Source of the DNA: Bacillota bacterium
GTDB taxonomy: Bacteria; Bacillota; Clostridia; Christensenellales; Aristaeellaceae
Direction: 5' to 3'
Assembly (NCBI GenBank): GCA_023413135.1
Contig: JAEZQK010000021.1
Coordinates: 1-64,000, forward strand
Length of the DNA: 64,000 bases
Under the pieces are notes generated by a model, which did not search any database, was not told the DNA's origin, and saw nothing but the letters and a program-made list of their open reading frames with translations. This document shows, piece by piece, positions 58,354-64,000 of the stretch; position 1 is the stretch's first letter, and the number at the start of each line of letters is the position of its first letter. A program made the translations under genes and the position numbers.

Positions 58354-60126
58354 CTATTTTGTGACAAAAATTTGATTTCCGTATTTGGAGATGAGGCGGT
58401 TCTTCGCACTCTCATCCATAAGGGCCGTGATCCTTGTTCCGTCCTCCAGATGCTCTTCGCTTACGATCTGCCCCAGGGAGCGTACATCATTGATAGCGCC
58501 ATACTGTTTGAAGGGCACCAGCAGCACCATTTGCTGCCGCCTTGCGTTTAGCAGGGAAGCAATGCGCGGCAAAAGCTCGTCAAGGCCGGTGCCTTCCGTG
58601 GCGGATACATGTACCGCGCCGGGCAGGAAGGGTACGTTATCCGCCGCGTCACATTTGTTCAAAACGTCGATGCGGGGCTGCCTGGAAGCGCCTAACTGAT
58701 CCAGTACCTCAAGCACGACCTGGTGCTGCTTTAAGCAGTCAGGCGAGGCTGCATCGGAGACGATGAGAAGTATATCCGCCAGGGTTGCCTCTTCCAACGT
58801 GGAGTGAAATGCATCCACCAGGTCATGGGGCAGCTTGCGGATGAAGCCTACCGTGTCCACCAGCAAAAACTCGCTGCCGCTTTGAAGCTTCACATTCCTG
58901 GAAACAGCGTCCAGCGTTGCAAACAGCTGATCCTTTACATATACGTCGGCGCCGCTTATTTTATTCAGCAGCGTGGATTTGCCCGCGTTTGTATAGCCTA
59001 CCAGCGCCACCACGGGCACCTGTGTCCGCTCCCTCATGCGGCGGCGGATCCCCCGCTGCTTTTCCATTTCGTTTAGCTCCCGCTTGACATCGGTGATCCG
59101 TTCCCTGATGCGGCGGCGGCTGATCTCCAGCTTGCTCTCGCCGGGGCCTCGGGTACCGATACCGCCGGCCAGCCTGGAGAGCACCAGGCCCTGGCCGATA
59201 AGCCTTGTGGAACGGTAATTTAATTGCGCCAGTTCCACCTGCAGCTTGCCTTCTCTGGAGGAGGCGCGCTGGGCAAAGATATCCAGGATCAGCATGGTAC
59301 GGTCAATGACCTTGACATGCAAAAGCTCCTCCAGGTTGCGCACCTGGAAGCCGGTCAATTCCTCGTCGAAGATGGCCACATCTATATACTGCGCCTGGCA
59401 GTCCAGCGAAAGCTCCTCGGCTTTTCCCCGGCCTATGAAGGTGGCGCCGTCGGGCTTTGCGCGCTTTTGAAGCGCGGTACCGATGGCCTGCGCCCCCGCC
59501 GTTTCCGCCAGCCGTTTCAATTCTTCCAGGGATTCTTCGCTTTCCGTGCCGATGAGGATGGCCCGCTCCGGCCCGCCAAGGTATTGCTGGTCCTGCCCCT
59601 TATTGACCAGCTCGTCGGAGACCAGGATTTCCTCCATCCAGGCTTCCTGGGGGACCTTGTTTACGGGCATGGGGCCAAACAGCCGCAAAGAGGGCTGGTC
59701 GCCTTCCATTTCTCCCAAAAAGCCCACGCCGATCTCCGGCGCACGGCCTGGTATGAGGCCTATGGCTGCCATAGCGTCAAAGCGCATGGTGCGAAGCGCG
59801 CTGATATCCACATCCGACAGCTCCCCGCTGCCGCCGGGATGGGTATGTATGCACCGCACCATGGAAAGCCGTCTCATATTGCGGCGCAGGCGGAATTCCG
59901 ACAGCGATACGTTGTCCAGGCCGCCTATGATCACATCCACCACTTCACCGTCCCGGGTTAGGTACACGGCGATCTCCCGGTTGATGTGCAGCGACATTTC
60001 CTTTAAAATATCCACCATTTCGGAGGGGATGAAGGTATCCCGGCCGATTTCCCAGCTATACAGCTTCTCCAACTCTGCTAACAGGGTTTTGCGCAGACCT
60101 TCGGTATTGCCATGGATTTCGGGCAT
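58354..60126 (-). CDS. hflX: HflX GTPase with N-terminal JAMM-like domain
   Basis: A ribosome-associated GTPase that splits stalled ribosomes. 590 aa, against about 430 for the classical form. Residues about 190-370 are the HflX N-domain (FIGRGKAEEL, RTMLILDIFAQRA, GPGESKLE). The G domain has GYTNAGKST, DTVGF and NKCD. The extra N-terminal 170 residues include IHTHPGGSGELSDVD, a full H-x-H-x7-S-x2-D JAMM metal site (His94, His96, Ser104, Asp107), with Glu51 as a possible fourth residue. It sits 54 nt after nifU. Confidence 0.9.
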   Translation of the reverse strand: MPEIHGNTEGLRKTLLAELEKLYSWEIGRDTFIPSEMVDILKEMSLHINREIAVYLTRDGEVVDVIIGGLDNVSLSEFRLRRNMRRLSMVRCIHTHPGGSGELSDVDISALRTMRFDAMAAIGLIPGRAPEIGVGFLGEMEGDQPSLRLFGPMPVNKVPQEAWMEEILVSDELVNKGQDQQYLGGPERAILIGTESEESLEELKRLAETAGAQAIGTALQKRAKPDGATFIGRGKAEELSLDCQAQYIDVAIFDEELTGFQVRNLEELLHVKVIDRTMLILDIFAQRASSREGKLQVELAQLNYRSTRLIGQGLVLSRLAGGIGTRGPGESKLEISRRRIRERITDVKRELNEMEKQRGIRRRMRERTQVPVVALVGYTNAGKSTLLNKISGADVYVKDQLFATLDAVSRNVKLQSGSEFLLVDTVGFIRKLPHDLVDAFHSTLEEATLADILLIVSDAASPDCLKQHQVVLEVLDQLGASRQPRIDVLNKCDAADNVPFLPGAVHVSATEGTGLDELLPRIASLLNARRQQMVLLVPFKQYGAINDVRSLGQIVSEEHLEDGTRITALMDESAKNRLISKYGNQIFVTK

Positions 60127-60180
60127 AACTCCTCCTTGACGACATGGGGAAGCCGGGGTACGCCCCGCGCCCCCGGCTTT

Positions 60181-60558
60181 TTACTTTGCTGCCTGCTTTT
60201 TTTGGTAGTCCTCGATGGCGGCGTGTATGGCTTCCTCCGCCAGAAGCGAACAATGAATCTTGACTGGGGGAAGCCCGTCCAGCGCCTCCATCACCGCCTT
60301 GTTGGTAAGCTGCAAGGCTTCCTCAATGGTTTTGCCTTTTACCATCTCGGTGGCCATGCTGCTGGTGGCGATGGCTGCGCCGCAGCCGAAGGTTTTGAAC
60401 TTCACATCGGTGATGACGCCGTCTTCCACCTGGATGTCCATCTTCATGATGTCACCGCATTTGGCATTGCCCACCGTGCCGCTGCCGCTGGGGCTTTCCA
60501 GCTCGCCCACGTTTCTTGGGGATTGAAAATGATCCCAAACTTTTTCGCTGTATTGCAT
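60181..60558 (-). CDS. nifU: Fe-S cluster scaffold protein NifU/IscU
   Basis: A 125-aa scaffold on which NifS builds Fe-S clusters. The three cluster cysteines are Cys34 (GNAKCGD), Cys59 (TFGCGAA) and Cys103 (KIHCSLLAEEAI); Asp36 next to the first is also conserved. It is the N-terminal IscU-type domain only, as in most clostridia. It lies 14 nt after nifS. Confidence 0.95.
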   Translation of the reverse strand: MQYSEKVWDHFQSPRNVGELESPSGSGTVGNAKCGDIMKMDIQVEDGVITDVKFKTFGCGAAIATSSMATEMVKGKTIEEALQLTNKAVMEALDGLPPVKIHCSLLAEEAIHAAIEDYQKKQAAK

Positions 60559-60572
60559 ATAGATTTCTCTCC

Positions 60573-61742
60573 TTATTTTAAAGCGGCCGCAAACAGCGGC
60601 GACATGGCCCGCAAATTTTCCACAATGCCGGGGAGCACTTTTAGCACCTCGTCCACATCTTCCTTGGTGTTGTCCTGGCTCAGCGACAGCCGTAAGCTGC
60701 CGTGGGCGATTTCATGGGGCAGGCCGATGGCCAGCAGCACATGGGACGGATCCAGGGAACCGCTGGTGCAGGCGGAGCCGCTGGAGGCGGCGATACCATT
60801 AAGATCCAGGCGCAGAAGCAGCGATTCGCCCTCGATATATCGCACGGAAACGTTCACGTTTCCCGGCAGCCGGTTTGTTCTGGGGCCATTTAAGCGGACA
60901 TCGGGGATGGTGCCCAGTATACCATCGATGAGCCTGTCCCGCAAAGAAGCAAGCTTTTGGGATTTCTCTTCAAGGTTTTCCACCGCCAGACTGATGGCCT
61001 TGCCCAGCCCCACGATACCGGCCAGGTTTTCCGTGCCGGCCCGAAGCCCCCGCTCCTGGGCACCGCCCTGCAAAAGCGTATCCAGCCTTGTGCCCTTGCG
61101 CATATACAGCGCACCCACACCCTTGGGCCCATGGAACTTGTGGCCGGACAGGGACAGCATATCCACCTGCCAGTCATTAACGTTCACGGGGATGGCGCCG
61201 ATTGCCTGCACCGCATCGGTATGGAAGGGGATTTTATGTTCCTTGGCGATCCTGCCAATTTCCGCAATGGGCTCCACGGTTCCTATCTCGTTATTGGCGG
61301 CCATGATGGTGATGAGGATAGTCTTGTCGGTGATGGCTTTTTCCACATCGGCGGGGGATACGAAACCATCGCTGTCTACCTTAAGATAGGTCACCTCAAA
61401 GCCCTGCTTTTGCAGCCATTCACAGGTGTGCAAAACGGCATGGTGCTCGATGCTGCTGGTGATAATGTGGTTTCCCTTGGCCTTACGGACAAAAGCAGTA
61501 CCTTTGATGGCCCAGTTGTCGCTTTCCGACCCGCCGGCCGTGAAGTAAATTTCCTCCGGCTTGGCTCCGATGGCCGCCGCCACCTGCCTGCGTGCCTCGG
61601 CAATGGCCTTTGCCGCTTCCCGCCCCGTTTGATGGATGCTGCTGGCATTGCCATACACCTGCGTGAAGTAGGGCAGCATGAAATTCAGCACTTCCTGGCT
61701 GACGGGCGTGGTGGCGGCATTGTCCATGTAAATGCGGTTCAT
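60573..61742 (-). CDS. nifS: cysteine desulfurase NifS/IscS
   Basis: A PLP enzyme that takes sulfur from cysteine for Fe-S clusters. 389 aa from the ATG at 61742 (AAGGAAG upstream); the longer frame to 61883 overlaps the regulator gene. PLP Lys202 is in LSLSGHKFHGPKG and the active Cys325 in SSGSACTSGSLDPSHVL. The start IYMDNAATTP is typical. It lies between the Rrf2 regulator and nifU in one operon. Confidence 0.96.
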   Translation of the reverse strand: MNRIYMDNAATTPVSQEVLNFMLPYFTQVYGNASSIHQTGREAAKAIAEARRQVAAAIGAKPEEIYFTAGGSESDNWAIKGTAFVRKAKGNHIITSSIEHHAVLHTCEWLQKQGFEVTYLKVDSDGFVSPADVEKAITDKTILITIMAANNEIGTVEPIAEIGRIAKEHKIPFHTDAVQAIGAIPVNVNDWQVDMLSLSGHKFHGPKGVGALYMRKGTRLDTLLQGGAQERGLRAGTENLAGIVGLGKAISLAVENLEEKSQKLASLRDRLIDGILGTIPDVRLNGPRTNRLPGNVNVSVRYIEGESLLLRLDLNGIAASSGSACTSGSLDPSHVLLAIGLPHEIAHGSLRLSLSQDNTKEDVDEVLKVLPGIVENLRAMSPLFAAALK

Positions 61743-61768
61743 AGAACGTCTTCCTTCCAAGATAGTCT

Positions 61769-62173
61769 TCAGGACTCTTTGCTGAGCATGTCTTTGAGCG
61801 TAATGCTTTGCAACAGCCCGTTGATTTGATCCGTCAGGCGGCTCCAGACCATACGGGTAGGGCATCCGCAGCTTTTTTGGCATGCCTCGCTGTCATGCAA
61901 GCATTCCGACAGGGATACGGGGCCTTCCGTGGCGTCGATGATATCGCCGACTGTGATTTGGGCCGGGTCACGGGCCAATTGATATCCACCCTGCACGCCT
62001 CGGACCGTGGTGACCAGCCCGGCCCGGCGAAGATTGCCCAGCAACTGCTCCAGGTATTGCTCCGGCACGCCGGTTTCCGCGATGGACTTTAAAGGTTGGG
62101 GTCCGTTGCCCGCCTGGGTTGCCAGATAAAACATGGCGTACAAGCCATATTTCCCACGGGTGGACAGCTTCAT
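61769..62173 (-). CDS. iscR: Rrf2-family regulator (IscR-like)
   Basis: A 134-aa DNA-binding protein. Winged helix MKLSTRGKYGLYAMFYLA, then the wing VRGVQGGYQLARDP. Four cysteines at residues 91, 98, 102 and 104 (ECLHDSEACQKSCGC) could hold a [2Fe-2S] or other cluster, as in IscR. The ATG at 62173 has AAAGGAGG upstream. It heads the Fe-S operon and probably represses its own promoter when the cluster is present. Confidence 0.92.
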   Translation of the reverse strand: MKLSTRGKYGLYAMFYLATQAGNGPQPLKSIAETGVPEQYLEQLLGNLRRAGLVTTVRGVQGGYQLARDPAQITVGDIIDATEGPVSLSECLHDSEACQKSCGCPTRMVWSRLTDQINGLLQSITLKDMLSKES

Positions 62174-62211
62174 GCCCCGGCCTCCTTTTAAAGGGTTTTT
62201 AGGCTTGATGG

Positions 62212-62273
62212 AAACCCTACTAATTTTATCGGGTTTTCGGTGGTATATTATCACGGGGCGGGAAGGTTGTCAA
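62212..62273 (-). promoter_or_regulatory. promoter and operator of the Fe-S operon
   Basis: Minus-strand -35 TTGACA (62268-62273), 17-bp spacer and -10 TAATAT (62245-62250). The inverted repeat AAACCC-N13-GGGTTT (62212-62236) covers the region just after the start site and is a likely Rrf2 operator. Confidence 0.8.
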
Positions 62274-62299
62274 GGGCTGGGATCACAATTTTTAGATGA

Positions 62300-62680
62300 G
62301 GTGTATTAAGACGGCTGCTAAAAGGCGTTACCTCGGCAAGTTGCAAGCAACTTGCCTGTAACAAGGGGATGTTCTCTTTCGTCCCGAAAGAGAACCAGAA
62401 AGGCTCCGTAGCCGAAGCGCCGCCAGAGGCGGATGAAGCGAGGCAGAGGAGGCTGGCGAAACAAGCAATGCGAACGGCAGTGAGCAGTGCGACGATTGAG
62501 CCAGATGGACAGGGGGGCTGCGATTCCCCCCAGACCCCCACAAACGCTTTAAAATTAGTGGCGTGCTTCGCACGTGTATTTGATTGGTAACAACGCTAGA
62601 GTGACTTTCAATTTATGTCGACACGGGCAACGGATGGAGACGAATAGGACGGTAATAAGGCATACAGGGAAACCGTGCAG
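62300..62680. other. gene-free block with several hairpins
   Basis: GGCAAGTTGC-AA-GCAACTTGCC near 62334; CTCTTTCG-TCC-CGAAAGAG near 62371; GGGGGG-CTGCGATT-CCCCCC near 62513, followed by AGACCCCC; and GCGTGC-TT-CGCACG near 62562. The layout recalls the hairpin blocks at 39272 and 50198. I found no convincing coding frame here. Confidence 0.6.
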
Positions 62681-62683
62681 GCT

Positions 62684-62710
62684 CGAGAAAATGACATCGT
62701 CATTTTCTCG
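62684..62710 (-). terminator. terminator hairpin with AAAATGAC core and embedded stop codon
   Basis: A perfect 12-bp stem CGAGAAAATGAC with its inverted copy and a 3-nt loop. On the minus strand the TGA inside the 5' arm is the stop of the LD-carboxypeptidase gene. Confidence 0.8.
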
Positions 62711-63665
62711 AAGTAGCAGGGGCAAGGGCGGTAAGCGTGTTACCGCGGATGCGATAGGGAATGTTGAGGGGGAGGGTGATCTTGTCACGGCCGTGGCCGG
62801 CATGAACGGATTGCAGAATGGGTTTGTCCGGGGGAAGAAGCTCGGAAAATATTTCCTGAAGGGTGAGGGTAGGCTTGGCGGGATCGCCGGCGCAGTCGGT
62901 GAAGTCACCCAGGATAAAGCCTGCGCACTTGTCAAGGAGGCCCGTATTGCGGAACTGGGTGAGCATCGCGTCGATACGGTAGGGCTTTTCACCCACGTCC
63001 TCCAGCAATAAAAGCTTTCCGTTAAAATCCGGCAGGTATTCTGTGCCGATAAGGTTGTTTAGTACCGTCAGGTTGCCGCCGGTAAGGATACCTTCCGCTT
63101 CGCCCTCCCGAAAGACATCAAAGGCCGTGCCGTCGGGGTTTTCCATGGCCCCCAGAGGGTTCGTTTCACTCATGGCCCGAAGCCATCTGGTCCTGCTCCT
63201 ATCCTCCCGCAGCCCAACCATTAGGGGGGCGCCGGCCATGGGCCCGTGAAAGGTCACAAGGCCGCACTTTACCTGAAAGGCGCAGTGGAGCGCGGTGATG
63301 TCGCTGAACCCCACAAAGGGCTTGGGGTTTTTACGGATCGTTTCATAATCCAGCATAGGCAAAAGCCTGGCCGCGCCATAGCCGCCCCGCAGGCAAACGA
63401 TGGCGTCGATCTCCGGGTCCTCAAACATCCTGTTCACGTCCCCGGCCCGGAGGAGGTCGCTTCCGGAAAGGTAGCCCCGCTGTTCATTTATGCTTTGCCC
63501 CACAACGACGGAAAAGCCCATATCTTCAAGCAATTGAATGGCCTTTTGCCTGTTTTCCTCCTCATAGATGGGGCTGGAAGGCGCAATCAGCCCAATGCGC
63601 GCGCCAGGCTGCAAGGAATGCGGCAGAATTCTTTCGGGCATGGCAATCTTCTCCCTTCTTTGCAT
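62700..63665 (-). CDS. LD-carboxypeptidase (S66 family, LdcA/MccF-like)
   Basis: A 321-aa serine peptidase of family S66, which removes the terminal D-Ala from tetrapeptides in muropeptide recycling or acts as a MccF-type hydrolase. Start motif RIGLIAPSSPI, the nucleophile region DAIVCLRGGYGAARLLPMLD, GFSDITAL, and the Glu/His part LLLLEDVGEKPYRID and SVHAGHG. No signal peptide, so cytoplasmic. The ATG at 63665 follows GGAAGGG; an ATG at 63641 is possible. The last codons lie inside the terminator hairpin. Confidence 0.92.
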   Translation of the reverse strand: MQRREKIAMPERILPHSLQPGARIGLIAPSSPIYEEENRQKAIQLLEDMGFSVVVGQSINEQRGYLSGSDLLRAGDVNRMFEDPEIDAIVCLRGGYGAARLLPMLDYETIRKNPKPFVGFSDITALHCAFQVKCGLVTFHGPMAGAPLMVGLREDRSRTRWLRAMSETNPLGAMENPDGTAFDVFREGEAEGILTGGNLTVLNNLIGTEYLPDFNGKLLLLEDVGEKPYRIDAMLTQFRNTGLLDKCAGFILGDFTDCAGDPAKPTLTLQEIFSELLPPDKPILQSVHAGHGRDKITLPLNIPYRIRGNTLTALAPATSRK

Positions 63666-63719
63666 GGCTTTCCCTTCCTGAGCCCATACTAGCATTGAGT
63701 ATCTGTCAAGGAGGATGCC

Positions 63720-64000
63720 ATGGCGACCGTATTTTTGCGCTCAGTGATTTTGTTTTTGATGGCGGTGGTCTTTGTCCGCATCATGGGCAAGCGGCAGGTA
63801 GGTCAATTGCAGCCGTTTGAGCTGGTGGTGGCGATCCTGATCGCGAACCTGGCCGTCACGCCTATGGCAGATGTAGGAATACCGCTTTTATATGGCATTG
63901 TGCCCATGATGGGGCTTACGGTGCTCCATGGGCTTTTTGTACTGATCTCCATGAAAAGTCAAAAGCTGCGCGAGATTTTCAGCGGCAAACCGGCAGTGCT
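63720..64000 (+). CDS. DUF421 (YetF-like) membrane protein, cut by window end
   Basis: The first 93 codons of a DUF421 protein. The start reads MATVFLRSVILFLMAVVFVR and then the family motif IMGKRQVGQLQPFELVVAIL, followed by two more membrane helices. Related proteins (YetF, YdfS, YrbG) have three helices and a cytoplasmic domain, and some are spore-associated. The ribosome site AAGGAGG is 5 nt before ATG. The 3' end is outside the window. Confidence 0.88.
   Translation, partial: MATVFLRSVILFLMAVVFVRIMGKRQVGQLQPFELVVAILIANLAVTPMADVGIPLLYGIVPMMGLTVLHGLFVLISMKSQKLREIFSGKPAV

Overview
The window looks like the chromosome of a GC-rich, spore-forming member of the Clostridia (Firmicutes), probably a carbohydrate-using gut or rumen type. 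The evidence is a spoIVB-spo0A pair, a BofC-like protein, a YtvI-like membrane protein, a Trp T-box leader, strong AGGAGG ribosome binding sites, TTGACA/TATAAT promoters, and three sugar ABC importers with intracellular glycosidases. I cannot place it at genus level. There are no rRNA or tRNA genes, no CRISPR array and no complete insertion sequence. The intergenic regions are full of dispersed palindromic repeats.

Layout. 0-4 kb: two sugar permeases and a GH42 beta-galactosidase. 4-5.6 kb: an aldo/keto reductase-ferredoxin fusion and a MerR regulator, behind a classic 19-bp-spacer MerR promoter. 6-12 kb: a minus-strand operon for nickel uptake (LarMN, LarQ, LarO) and nickel-pincer cofactor synthesis (LarB, LarE, LarC), with no LarA racemase in view. 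12.2-16.5 kb: a sugar ABC importer with its LacI regulator and a palindromic operator at the promoter. 17-29.3 kb: a glycan-use locus with GH2, two permeases, a binding protein, GH43, a very large multidomain GH2, and a convergent GntR/LacI-type regulator. 29.4-31.5 kb: spo0A and spoIVB. 31.7-33.5 kb: a ROK sugar kinase, DUF3842 and DUF1801. 33.8-35.0 kb: a secreted CAP-domain protein behind FOUR tandem c-di-GMP-I riboswitch aptamers. 35.6-39.3 kb: GNAT, PRPP synthetase, T-box/trpS and DUF378. 39.8-44.7 kb: a Na/Pi symporter, then a four-gene operon of cyclase, ytvI, trmH and a UPF0340 gene. 44.8-51.9 kb: an unknown coiled-coil pair, a HAD phosphatase, a BofC-like gene, a decayed chloramphenicol acetyltransferase, a tiny ORF, apgM, murG, a sporulation-type lipoprotein and a membrane protein. 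52.4-56.5 kb: an ABC-2 exporter and an AT-rich serine hydrolase that looks acquired. 56.7-62.2 kb: two VanY-type peptidases, HflX with a JAMM-like N-terminal domain, and the NifU/NifS/Rrf2 Fe-S operon. 62.7-64 kb: an LD-carboxypeptidase and a DUF421 protein cut by the window edge.

The most unusual elements are three. First, the quadruple c-di-GMP riboswitch array: four 74-75-nt aptamers with 5-8-nt linkers under one promoter, ending directly at a Shine-Dalgarno site. Second, a family of REPIN-like intergenic elements whose 25-nt palindromic ends change in step with each other. Third, a Spo0A with a degenerate receiver domain, whose ribosome binding site lies in the 3' arm of a strong hairpin. 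Gene starts were chosen from Shine-Dalgarno positions. Functions are inferred from motifs I could read; no database search was run.
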